Assembly: GCA_964023275.1 (NCBI GenBank)
Contig: OZ029923.1
Coordinates: 6,097,229-6,161,228, forward strand
Direction of reading: 5' to 3'
Source of the DNA: Norana najaformis
Taxonomy: Eukaryota; Annelida; Clitellata; Crassiclitellata; Hormogastridae
Length of the DNA: 64,000 bases
Shown here: positions 32,501-41,639 of the stretch, piece by piece
Layout of the letters: every line of letters starts with the position of its first letter
Numbering within the stretch: position 1 is the first letter of the stretch
Notes under the pieces: model-generated
What the model was told of the DNA's origin: nothing
Seen by the model: the letters and a program-made list of their open reading frames with translations, nothing else
The model's database searches: none
Position numbers and translations under genes: made by a program

Positions 32501-35500
32501 TAGGCCTATAGGAACACCTAGAAAACGTGTTTCAGTTGCTGACACGACGGATCCAGTGGAAAATTGAACTATACTGGTCGGCCAAGACCCCTTCTAATCG
32601 GCTACAGGAAGCATCTGGCAGCCTCCCGATTGCAAGAACTTAAGGGCCGAATAAGCAGAAAGAGCTGCGCTCAAACTTTCACCTTTTAGCCGTTTGATCG
32701 CCTAATGCAAACTGGCGGGTAGCATTTGGACCGTTAATTGCGTAAAACGCCATTCCACTTACGCAGAAATGCGCTACAGAAACGCCACGTGACGAGCGCG
32801 TGACGTCATACTGCAGCAACGGAATTCAATTAGCGTCTGCGGCGGATTTTCTAGCGCCTCTGCATTCTGTCGCTTTGAGTTATTTCAACAGCGTATACTT
32901 TCCACGACATTGCGGTAAAAGCTGACGATGACGAGGAACCAGCGTATTGTCGACCATCATAAGGATTAGCGGTTGACAGGTAACCAGTACATGTATCCCG
33001 AATGGAAACGCATTAGAAACCCTTTAGATCCTTTCTGCTCATACATGAAAGGCGAGGCTGCCGACAGAACGCAGAATTGAATTAGGTCTTTCAAAAAACC
33101 AGCGATACCAATTATGACCTCCACTGTTGCCTTCTGATTGCACAGACAATGGGTAAAAATTAGGAGTGACTGCAGTTGTAATATTTGTAGCCTCCTGTAA
33201 GGATGTATGCATGTAAATACATTACGTACATACATACATAGATCTATGACTGTCTGTAACCAAAGTCTTACAGGTCTACATACAGACATGTATCTCCATG
33301 GATAGATTGTAGTGGCAGGCAATATGAAACAGCCTTCGAACACAAAAGCCTTACATACATGTAATGTAATAAATTATATAGATATATTTATATAGCGCAT
33401 ATGACACACACATATAATTATGGCCTCACGGGATCTAACTGAAGTTCCTGTCAACCGAACCACATTCTCAAGGGGGTCAGCACGGTTTTTAAAGTGGGGT
33501 CATTGGCGGGTTGGAGTTTTTAAGTAGCAAAAAGGTGCCAGGCAAGAGAGAACGTCAGTTAAACAATTTTACTTTTAGGGTTAAAAGTGTGGGTCAAAAG
33601 CGCCTTTGGCCCCAAATTTTCGAGTGAGACCAAGCTCGTGGCCCCTCTGTGCCGGCGCCCTTGCAAACACCCTGGCAAAGCAGACCAGACTGGGTGTATT
33701 TGCTTGGGTCCATTCGTATGGGAACATGTGTTTGCAACTTGGCGTGCATGTGTGCATTTGGGTTTCGCGCGTGCATTTCTGAGTGCTCGGCTAGCTTCGT
33801 ATGTCACGCGTAATGTCTTTTGCGCGTTTTTATCTCACACACACACACACACGCTCACGCACTGACACACACGCACACACACACATACACACGCACACAC
33901 ACACCTACACACGCACACGCACACCTACACACGCACACACACATTGACACACGCACACACATCTGCATACACACTCGCACACACATACACACACACTCAC
34001 ACACATATACACACATACACACGCACACACGCACACATACACAGTATACACACACAGGTGTGTGCACACTATATACCAATGTCTTTATATCAAGTATGCG
34101 TAGACTTAAGTGTGCAAATCACAAGCGCATATAAGGACGGCTTATAGATGTAGCTGCGTGCTTCATCTTCATTTGGAACCATTCAGCTTCTGGCTGCGTC
34201 GTTAAGACGTTGCTCTATTGAATGTTGGCGCACAGTAAAGCCGTACACGATGAAGAAGGGAGGGAGGGAGGGAGGAAGGGAGGGAGGCACCAGCCACCTG
34301 TACGGAAAGACTCCAATCTTACCGGATAATGCCAAGCCGGGTTTCTCCCTAGGCAGGAAGAACCTCCAGGCAGAGGCCTATACGTAGGCTTACGAACCGG
34401 CGAATATTCCACGATGATGACGCTCTTTGTAGGCCTGCACGCCTTCCCTATGGTGGGTGGGTGGATGGGTGGGTGGATGAACGGACGGATTAAGGAAGGG
34501 AACGTTGGTTATGACCACGATTTTTATGTAGCGCCTGTAATTAGGCGATGAACGACGCTGTTCTTGCGGACAGACGCCGTTCATGTGTTAAGATGTCGAA
34601 CGTTAATCACGCCATGGGGCTTAAAACGAAATACATGTAGGCTTAGTTATATGTATTTATTTACTTATTTATTTCTGCACTTATTAAACGCCACCATTTA
34701 ATGACTAAGACTAGTTACATTTATTTATATATTTATTTCTGCATTTATTAAGCGCCACTATTTATTTGTCTGTTTATTTATTTATTTATTTCTGCATTTA
34801 TTAAGCGCCACTATCTAATGACTAAGCCGCAATCGATGGCGCTGAGCAGTTGTGAGTGAAGGACTTGCTCAAAGTCCCTACAAGCAACCGTCAGAGGGAG
34901 GCTCGAATCCGTGCTCTCCGCATTACAAGCCGATAGCTCTAACCAATCGGCTACTGTGTCCTTTGTTGAGATATGTATGCGCTTTATAGACAAATGCGCT
35001 TGTATACATTTACATATGCATATCCAAATGCATATGCACATATACATATGCATACATATGCACGTAATATACTTATATTGGTTTTGATGATTCCAGCGAA
35101 TTATGATTAGTGATGAAGCTGGTTTGGCCATAGCCATTGTATGTCTATATTGATGATGATGAGAGTTCTCTGCCCAAAGGGAGGTCCATTGGTTTTATGC
35201 CACCCGGGATAAGATGATTGAGGTGGTTTCCCGTTGCCTTCCTCACAGACAATTGTGAGTGAGCAACTTGTCCAAGGTCGCTACGCAGTGGCTTGAGGCA
35301 GATTCGAACCCGCGACCCTCCGGTTACGAGGCAGCGACCATATCATTACACCACCACGTCCCACTAAGTCTATATTAAGGGCCGATATAATATGTGGATC
35401 GATGAGTTGACCTGTCATTTAATGGTTCAATTTGCGGTCCACGACTTTCTTACCAGCTTGAGGACCTAGAATACTTGCTGAAATTACCGAATTGTTTCTC

Positions 35501-35927
35501 TTATATGTCAGAGGGACTTACCTTCGACGGGAGCTTCTCTCCCCTCCCTCTTCCCTCTTTTAGCAAGACCGTATTATTCCCCAGTTTTGGGACGACGGGC
35601 CAGGAGCGCCTCTGATGAGGTTACCTTGAAGCGGCGCTTTACAAATTTACGATTACGATTACGATTACTGTGTTGTGTTATTGGGTGACGGGCATTGAAT
35701 TTACATATGAAAGGGTGTTCAATGTTCTTTCTCTTCTCTAACATCTCACTCTTCTGGGCAGATCGATTTCTCTAATATCCTCCTGAAAAAGCTGCATGTG
35801 GTTCTTGGCCTTCCTGATCCGAGTTCATTTTGTGCTCAAACTCTTCCAAATATATGGCTCTATGCATTAATTAGTCAACTGGTATTCAAATCAGTGCAAC
35901 CTATGACCCCAACAACTATCAAGCTCG

Positions 35928-35977
<50 letters not shown>

Positions 35978-37109
35978 GTTTACTGCAATGTGGTGAATAA
36001 AATCAAAAACCACAATATTATGAAACACCTACCATACCATTGGTTAATCATAAAGCACGTTATTTCTATACTTGCTTTCTTTCTTCGATCCATTTGGATG
36101 GATGGATGGATGGACGGACGGACGGACGGACGAACGGACGGACGGACGGATTGATGAATTGATTTATAGATGAATGGATGGATGGACGGACGAAGGGATG
36201 GGTTGATAGATGGATGCGTAAGCGATTATACCTACCGAAGCTTGTGTTCTGTGCGGCCATGAACTCCGAGGTGAGGAACTGCTGAGCGATGGCAGTCTTT
36301 CCAACACCAGGTCCTCCAAGCAGCATGATCCGATGAACGACGGGGAATTCGAAGGACGACGACCTTTCGCTCCAGTTTCCTCCGCTTCCTTCGGCCGAGT
36401 TGTAGCTGCTCCTCCTGCTGCCTCCGCCACCATCCATCAGCACCCCGACCCCTTCCCGCATCATCTCCAGCGCCGTCGGAATCGAAGGCACCACCTCGTC
36501 TCCCTCGTTGACCAGACCTCGATGCGTCAGCGAGAAGGACCGTCGTCTGCACATCGGAACTTCTTCCGGTCCTCCGTCTCTCGTCCCAGTTCCTTTCGGA
36601 CTGGCCCTAGTAGACGCCGACCGAATCAGTAGAGGGATTTCCGGTTCCTCGGCGATGCCCTTTTCCCTCCACTGCTGAGTTGAAGAACACGGGGCGCTGA
36701 AGTTTCGATAGTATCCAACTGGGGGCTCCTTCCTCTGTGGCTGCACCTGGAGCGTGGACCTCACCTGCGGCGATAGGGTCGGCAACGGCGGTTCGGTGCT
36801 TTGATTCTTGGCGGCGCCGGCGGTGTGTTCAAAGAGTTCTTTGATGATGGACTTTTCGTCGGCGAGGCTCGTCAGTCGAGACCCCGGCGGTATGAGGCTC
36901 TTTGATCGTTTCCTTTGATCAGCCCGCTCTCGCAGCAGCCCGTAGGTCGGCTTGACGCGGAGGCTGCTGTGGGCGAAGGCGTGCCTCTTCAGGATCCCGA
37001 ACGTGCTTCCGCCACTCTCGGCACGGGCCAGGTATTCCTCGAAGTCATCCGGAAATCGAAGACTGTCCAAGTCAAAGACGCCCTGGTTCTTCTGCGTCGC
37101 TCTGCTCAT
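23797..37109 (-). CDS. RGK-family small GTPase (Rem/Rad/Gem/Kir type), four exons
   Basis: Exons: 37109-36236, 28559-28477, 26227-26035, 24137-23797; phases join and give 1491 bp (496 aa). The long N-terminal extension has a 14-3-3-type RRRSFS. The G domain follows: P-loop GGPGVGKT (265-272), [16 protein letters not shown] in the switch II/G3 place, [13 protein letters not shown]4 NKSD (370-373), G5 EVSA. The C-terminus has no CaaX box and ends in KSCEDLLT, matching the RGK hallmark KSCHDLSVL. RGK proteins bind the beta subunits of voltage-gated calcium channels and 14-3-3/calmodulin, and act at the plasma membrane. G3 lacks canonical DxxG glutamine chemistry, normal for RGK. All introns are GT-AG and swollen by microsatellites and mobile elements. 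Which RGK paralogue group it belongs to cannot be told here. Confidence 0.9.
24421..24505 (+). repeat. tRNA-like SINE head fused to a LINE fragment
   Basis: A-box-like GATTGTCTAGGGGTTAATG and B box GAGTTCAAATCTC with tRNA-like spacing. It lacks a paired acceptor stem, so I do not call it a tRNA gene. It runs directly into LINE reverse transcriptase sequence. Confidence 0.55.
24506..25135 (+). mobile_element. Non-LTR retrotransposon reverse transcriptase fragment (degenerate)
   Basis: The + strand encodes [20 protein letters not shown] (RT block with the PLSPLLFN signature). After a frameshift and stops near 24650-24740 come a FADDQ-like catalytic block, [12 protein letters not shown] and [19 protein letters not shown] to the thumb/connection region. 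The left part of RT (first aspartate block) is absent, as is any endonuclease. It is inactive and lies in the last intron of the RGK gene in antisense orientation. Confidence 0.85.
25280..25930 (+). repeat. (GATG)n then (TATG)n tetranucleotide array, ~650 bp
   Basis: GGAT/GATG units to about 25520, then TATG/CATG/TGTG variants to about 25930. Long reading frames in all six frames (poly-His-Thr-Tyr or Met-Tyr-Val-Cys) are artefacts of the repeat. The array lies in the last RGK intron. 25950-26030 continues as CACACAGA repeats right up to the exon 3 donor (26034-26033). Confidence 0.95.
26417..26530 (+). repeat. Family-B SINE copy
   Basis: GAGATTTCTACAGCGCCCAG, AGCTTATTCACAGGCGCTCA and GGTTCGGTTTCAGGTCAAG in family order. 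Located in RGK intron 2. Confidence 0.6.
26731..27075. repeat. (ATA)n run plus SINE-like repeat
   Basis: A trinucleotide run (26731-26795) followed by TTATATAGCGCCGTAGCAC, GGGCGCTGTACAAGGGTTC, a unique middle, and an end CCCTTGAGGTTTCTTAAAGG CGCTACATAAAT. The 'tatagcgcc ... cgctacataaat' layout is shared by several repeats in the window. Confidence 0.5.
27288..27560 (+). repeat. (ATAC)n microsatellite
   Basis: About 270 bp of ATAC/CATA units, ending in an (AT)n run at 27545-27562. Confidence 0.95.
27580..28059. other. RGK intron 2, no exon supported
   Basis: A short stretch with GGATTCGAACTC (27606-27617) looks like a reverse SINE B box. A frame bounded by possible splice sites at about 27905-27847 was tested as an extra RGK exon but is not needed: exons 28559-28477 and 26227-26035 join in phase and the joined protein matches the family. 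Confidence 0.5.
28060..28220 (-). repeat. Family-A SINE (reverse) in RGK intron 2
   Basis: Contains GGTGAGATCCTTCACCACCG, GCCATTTAAGGTCCCC, GAGATTCAACTCTGAAATAAA and CACAGAGGCTTCCTTGG in the same order as the copy at 53878-54160. It borders the RGK-derived 40-bp sequence at 28226. Confidence 0.65.
28226..28265 (+). repeat. 40-bp perfect inverted copy of the RGK C-terminal coding end
   Basis: These 40 bases equal the reverse complement of plus-strand 23802-23841, the segment encoding [12 protein letters not shown] in the last RGK exon. The copy reads in the plus direction while the gene reads in the minus direction, so both segments are in the same pre-mRNA and are fully complementary. Confidence 0.9.
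28672..28955 (+). repeat. Trinucleotide mosaic array (TTA, TCA, TAC, TTG)
   Basis: Blocks of ATT, ATC, TTG and TAC units alternate over about 280 bp. It lies in RGK intron 1, about 110 bp upstream of exon 2 in gene direction. Reading frames here are low-complexity artefacts. Confidence 0.9.
29338..29535 (+). repeat. (TGTC/TG)n array
   Basis: Mixed TGTGTC and TGTC units over about 200 bp in RGK intron 1. Confidence 0.9.
29808..30012 (+). repeat. ~66-bp tandem repeat, three units
   Basis: Three adjacent units, each with AACGTGTATATTAATATT, GATAAATATAAGCCCTGTAT and GGCCTCTA; units two and three are almost identical and unit one is diverged. In RGK intron 1. Confidence 0.8.
30477..30715 (+). 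repeat. ~15-bp degenerate minisatellite
   Basis: About 15 units of the form CCTTACCGTTAAAT with many point differences. In RGK intron 1. Confidence 0.8.
31125..31450 (+). repeat. GAT/GAC/GGT trinucleotide-rich region
   Basis: Diverged purine-rich triplets (GATGAT, GACGAC, GGTGGT) over about 325 bp. No gene. Confidence 0.75.
31592..31947 (+). repeat. Long SINE-like repeat family E
   Basis: Starts with a TAATG microtail and AAACTTATAAAGCGCCACTTC, then TCAGAGGCGCTTCCGGCCC, CTTTAAGCGCTTAAGG, AAGCCCATTCCAGAAAGC. The same order (TTTATAAAGCGCATCTCAGA, GAGGTGCTTCCGACCC, CTTTAAGCGTTTAG) is seen at 59045-59330. No coding capacity. Confidence 0.6.
31948..32013 (+). repeat. 66-bp direct repeat, left copy, ending in TTAA
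   Basis: Matches 32578-32643 at 64 of 66 positions. Both copies end in CAAGAACTTAA. The left copy leads straight into a piggyBac-type terminus (CCCCTTT). Confidence 0.85.
32010..32577 (+). mobile_element. piggyBac-type element remnant
   Basis: Begins at a TTAA target (32010-32013) followed by CCCCTTT, as piggyBac termini do. Subterminal sequence carries two copies of GTGAACCCCGAGTTAACTCG (palindrome CGAGTTAACTCG at 32032-32043 and 32076-32087). A frame from ATG 32258 to a stop at 32345 encodes [17 protein letters not shown] followed by an acidic SDD stretch, which is the typical N-terminus of piggyBac/PGBD transposases. The catalytic core is missing, so the copy is dead. The right end is not a recognisable terminal repeat; instead the 66-bp flank is repeated. 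Confidence 0.75.
32578..32643 (+). repeat. 66-bp direct repeat, right copy, ending in TTAA
   Basis: Right-hand partner of 31948-32013. After its TTAA the sequence continues as GGGCCGAATAAGC, which probably represents the original target flank. Confidence 0.85.
32644..33834. other. Unassigned DNA in RGK intron 1
   Basis: Contains a CACGTG (32785-32790) and GTGACGTCAT (32801-32810) close together but no gene start near them. Otherwise no recognised gene; 33190-33370 is TACA-rich. Confidence 0.4.
33835..34060 (+). repeat. (CA)n-rich array with GCAC interruptions
   Basis: About 225 bp of ACACAC with scattered G, T and C substitutions. Confidence 0.9.
34650..34970 (-). repeat. Family-C SINE (reverse) with three stacked 3' tails
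   Basis: A full reverse copy occupies about 34780-34970: B box in reverse GGCTCGAATCC, A box in reverse GCTCTAACCAATCGGCTAC. Beside it, the 3' end motif TTTATTTCTGCA[C/T]TTATTAA plus CGCCAC is present three times (about 34665-34700, 34730-34760, 34785-34815), separated by ATTT-rich tails. Confidence 0.7.
35161..35365 (-). repeat. tRNA-headed SINE family D (reverse)
   Basis: Read on the minus strand it starts GGGACGTGGTGGTGTAATG (A-box-like) with B box GGGTTCGAATC at 35314-35304. It continues through GGCAACGGGAAACC to the end near GGCAGAGAACTC. tRNA-derived promoter geometry without an acceptor stem. Confidence 0.7.
35928..35977 (+). repeat. (TCTG)n microsatellite
   Basis: About 12 perfect TCTG units. 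Confidence 0.95.
36094..36190 (+). repeat. (GGAT/GGAC)n array just inside RGK intron 1
   Basis: Tetranucleotide units GGAT and GGAC, beginning about 45 bases downstream (in gene direction) of the RGK exon 1 donor at 36235-36234. Confidence 0.9.
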
Positions 37110-37196
37110 TTTAAGTCTATGCGTCAACTGCCTTCCGTTGATTCAGTCTAGACCAACTGAAACAAAAGCAGTATATAGTAGCTGTGTCAACATAAA

Positions 37197-37375
37197 CAAA
37201 TCAATCAATCAATCAATCAGTCAATCACTCAATCAGTCGATCAGTCAGTCAATTCTTCAATCAGTCACTCAGTCAGTCAGTCGATCGATCAGTCAATCAG
37301 TCAGTCAATCAATCAATCAGTCAATCAGTCAGTCAGTCAGTCAGTCAGTCAGTCAGTCAGTAATTCAATCAACAT
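37197..37375 (+). repeat. (AATC/AGTC)n array upstream of the RGK gene
   Basis: About 45 units of CAATCAGT-type tetranucleotides starting 88 bp upstream of the RGK start codon, so probably in the 5' UTR or promoter. Confidence 0.9.
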
Positions 37376-38044
37376 TCTTTCCGTATGTCATTTTTCGTCT
37401 CGGACATTTCTTAAAATCCCGTGTAATATGCAATAAGGTTCGTAGCATCTCATACTGAAGATACAGCTGCCCCATACATTCAGCTGCAGCGCCGGAGTCT
37501 TTCCTCCGAATGGTTCAAACACAATTCCACCGAAGCTACATTTGCTCCGCATATATTTCCTCCCTGGCTATAACTCTATTCCCCACTGGTTCAAACCATC
37601 TCCCACTGAAACCACATTTCGCTGCTCCTAATACAATTTTAGACTCCCCATAGCTTAGGCTATTTACAGTTACGATTACATTTCGCTTCAATATCTCTCC
37701 CTCTTCTGCGTCGTTACTCGACGCACAGCTGTTGAATCCCATAAATCCCGCCTTCAGACGTCCTATATATTTGCTAACTGATCGATTACGGTCGCGATAT
37801 AGCATTCTTTTTCGAGTTCCTTTGCTCCAATTGTGATCCGTTTTCTATTTCCAGAGACCAATTCATTCAGCGGAGACCGACCGACTGATGCGCGGTAGAA
37901 TTCAATGCCTCCATCTTCCTCTGCGAATTCCTCTTCTTCCTGTTCTTCTTTCTCGTCCCGTTCGCCCGTCTCGTTCTCCACCTGCCTCGTCTTTGAACAC
38001 ACGACTCTCGCGAGACAGGAACTCACTCGCATACGCGTGAGTAT
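37376..38044. other. Unassigned DNA, repeat unit CCACCGAAGC-like
   Basis: No gene supported. 37500-37625 shows three loosely similar blocks with GGTTCAAAC and CCACTGAA/CCACCGAA and CATTT. Confidence 0.4.
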
Positions 38045-38195
38045 GGACCACGCACAAACACACACACACGCACGCACACGCACACGCACGCGCGCACACA
38101 CACGCACGCACACACACAAACACGCACACCTACAAACACACACACACATGCACATGCACACAAACACACCCACGCACATAAACGCACGCACACAT
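38045..38195 (+). repeat. (CA)n/(GCAC)n array
   Basis: Interrupted CA dinucleotide array. 38340-38545 continues as TATATATG-rich sequence and a pure (GT)n run (38520-38547). Confidence 0.9.
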
Positions 38196-38794
38196 ATCTA
38201 TATATTAGACGCTTGAAGGTATTTTATTTTGAATTTATTTATAAATAATATTTGTATATAAAATGTCAGCGTATATGAACAGGCAGTGCGTATGAAGATC
38301 TACATATATTATATTATATTATGTGCCTAAACGTTTAAATATATTTGTGTGTATATGTGCATATGTCTATTAATGCTTATATATATATGTGAGTATGTGT
38401 GCATATGTATATACGTCGTGTATATATGTGTATATGTTTATTAATGCTTATATATATATATGTATATATGTGAGTATTTGTGCATATGTATATATATGTA
38501 TATGTGCTGTATATTAGTCGTGTGTGTGTGTGTGTGTGTGTGTGTGTCTTAAATGTGAGTGTTGTCTTCTTGTTCAGTCGTTGCAGGTTCTGTAACTGAC
38601 CGCCGAGCGGAGCCACTAACGACGATGTTCTCAGCAACCTCATCCTACGCCCGCATCACCATCCTCTACATCACCAGCAGCAGCAGCATCTGCGTTGTTT
38701 AGGCGTCTTTCGATTACCTCCTTCCTTCCGTTATTTCGTTCGTTCGTTCCATCATGTCAGAGGCTTCTAAATGTGCAGATTGGCCTTCTAATGT

Positions 38795-39015
38795 ATATTA
38801 TATATATATAGACTATACACGTATTATATATAGACTATACATATATTATATATAGACTATAGTATATATATAGACTTTATATGTATCTTATACATACAGA
38901 ATATATATATTATATATAGACTATATATTATATATCGACTATATATATTATATAAATACTATATAATTATATATAGACTATATATAGTATATATAGTCTA
39001 TATGTATATATATAT

Positions 39016-39047
<32 letters not shown>
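38795..39047. repeat. AT-rich tandem palindromes
   Basis: Repeated ATATATAGACTATA-type units, each nearly self-complementary, about 250 bp. Likely a cruciform-prone region; no gene. Confidence 0.8.
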
Positions 39048-39048
<1 letters not shown>

Positions 39049-39164
39049 CTGTGCGGCGAAGCGAGAACGCGTCGATGCCTAGTGGACTAATGAAATACTG
39101 GCGACGATGTAGTGCGTCGGTCGGTGTTGAACAGTCTGACCTACCACCGACGAAAACCAACAGA

Positions 39165-39167
39165 ACA

Positions 39168-39202
<35 letters not shown>

Positions 39203-39510
39203 CACACACACACACACACACACAGACACACACACAGACACACACACAGACACACACAGACACACACAGACACACAGACAGACACGCACGTGCACGCACA
39301 CACAGACACACTGACACACAGACAGCTGGACGGACGGACACATAGAACGACAGACCCAAAGACAGACATATACACAGGAAGGCAGACCCTCATTCAGAAA
39401 GAAATGCACACGCAGACAGACGGAATAGAAAATAGAATAGAAATACAGACCCACAGAAAGACAGACGGACACACACATACAGACAGACAGACACGTACAA
39501 AGACAGGTCA
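39165..39510 (+). repeat. (ACAG)n and (ACAC)n array
   Basis: Starts as perfect ACAG units and grades into CACACAGA variants, about 345 bp. Confidence 0.9.
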
Positions 39511-39618
39511 CTGGCTGAAGTGGGGTAATCGATTGCCATGTACATACGTAAGAAGCAGCGACTTGGCAATCTCCGGTTGCCAGCATTGCCGTTTAATACA
39601 CTCACCGACGGACGAAGG

Positions 39619-39620
<2 letters not shown>

Positions 39621-39664
<44 letters not shown>
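39621..39664 (+). repeat. (CTG)n, about 14-15 uninterrupted units
   Basis: A pure CTG/CAG trinucleotide run. No open frame or gene model includes it convincingly: the reverse frame would be polyalanine, the forward frame polyalanine or polyleucine. Confidence 0.95.
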
Positions 39665-39949
39665 AATGTCCTGGTAGCATCATCTTCCACTGGAAGGACG
39701 TGGAGCCGATCAACTGCCTCAGCAGCCAGCAGGTGCCAAGCGCGCCAGACCGATCGACAGGTGCGTTACGCAAGATGATACGGCTGCTGCAATTCGATAC
39801 GGAGGGATGGAGCACAGCATCCTTCCAGTGGCACCCGCGTCACCTCTCGCCAGCAGCAGCAGCAGAAACCTAATAATTGATGCAGTTCTTGATGATGGTG
39901 TGCTATCCCTAATTGTAGCTGACAACTGGAGTAACTGACTGGGTTTATT

Positions 39950-40753
39950 AACATACATTCACACATACATACATACATACATACATACATACATACACAT
40001 ATACATACATACATGCATACACACAAACATACATACATGCATACACACATACACACATACATACATACATGCATACACACATACACACATACATACATAC
40101 ATGCATACACACAAACATACATACATGCATACACACATACACACATACATACATACATGCATACACACAAACATACATACATGCATACACACATACACAC
40201 ATACATACATAAATGCATACACACATACACACATACATACATACATGCATACACACAAACATACATACATGCATACACACATACACACATACATACATAC
40301 ATGCATACACACATACACATACATACATACATACAAACATACATACATAAATGCATACACACATACACACATACATACATACATGCATACACACAAACAT
40401 ACATACATGCATACACACATACACACATACATGCATACACACACATACATACCTACATACATACATACATACATACACACATACATACATACATACACAC
40501 ATACATACATACATACACATACATACACATATATACATACATACATACACACATACATACATACATACACATACATACATACACATACATGCATACACAT
40601 ACATACATACATGATACATACATACATACATACATACATGATACATACATACATACATACATACATACACAGACATACATACATACACATACATACACAC
40701 ATACATACACATACATACGCACACATACATACACACACATACATACATACATC
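39950..40753 (+). repeat. (CATA)n array with higher-order structure, ~800 bp
   Basis: CATA units interrupted by ACACAC and ATGCAT in a repeated pattern (CATGCATACACACATACACAC blocks spaced 40-50 bp), so the array has a larger repeat period. All long reading frames here are artefacts. Confidence 0.95.
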
Positions 40754-41079
40754 CACACACCAGTACAAAAACAGACTAGAGAAGGATTCAGCTGAAAATG
40801 AACAATGGTGGCCAACTGCTGTAGAACGAGACCAGAGCCGATAAACTCAGCGATTTAAAGGATGGATTAGCTGCTGAAACGGTTAACGGCAGAAACTATG
40901 AGGCAACCTAAGACACCCCAGCAGTTCAGGGCAAAATACTGGTCCCCCCGTAGCGAAGCTCCTAAGCTCTCTACGAAGGAAAGATTCCGGAAGTGATTTT
41001 CTCGTGTCTTTAAGGAAAGTTTTGGAGTTGATTTAGGGCGGAGGTCAATTGTTACTGTCATCCGCCCCTGAAGGTGAAT

Positions 41080-41605
41080 TCACTCTGGAGGATTAAAAGG
41101 ACCAGGAGGAGGTTTATGAGGAGCAAGGGCAGGAGGATTGGCAAGAAGGAAAAAGGAGGAGGATTGCGACAAGAGGAGCAGCTAGATGATAGGAGGAAGA
41201 AGGAAAGAATGGAGGATAAAGAGGAGGAGGAGGAGGAGGAGAAAGAGGAGGAGGAGGATTGTGAGGAAGAAAATAGGAGGTAACGGGAAAGAATAAAATG
41301 AGGAGGATCGTGAGAGGAGAAACAGATAGATGATTGGAGGAAGAAGAGGAAGAGGAAGAAGAGGTGGATTGTGAGGAAGATAATAGGATGGAACGGGAAA
41401 GAAGAAAACGAAGATCGCGAGAGGATGAACACATAGATGATAGGAGGAAGAAGAGGAGGAGGAAGTAAAAGAGGATTGTGAGGAAGATAATAGGATGGAA
41501 CGGGAAAGAATAAAACTAGGAGGATCGTGAAAGACCAGATATATAGGAGAGAGATGAGAAGGAGGAGGAGTTAGATAAGACGGGAGGAGGAGAAGGAAGT
41601 AGAGG
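41080..41605 (+). repeat. Purine-rich (GGA)n tract with ~110-bp higher-order units
   Basis: About 500 bp almost entirely of A and G on the plus strand. The blocks GGATTGTGAGGAAGA, ATAATAGGATGGAACGGGAAAG and AAGATCGCGAGAGGA recur about every 110-130 bp. Such tracts can form triplex H-DNA. Confidence 0.85.
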
Positions 41606-41639
41606 GGAGGACTGACTGAATGATCACCTAAGAATGAAT

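Noticed and set aside
39766..40844. Six overlapping frames of 220-270 aa around 40 kb
   Set aside because: Pure artefact of the CATA array.
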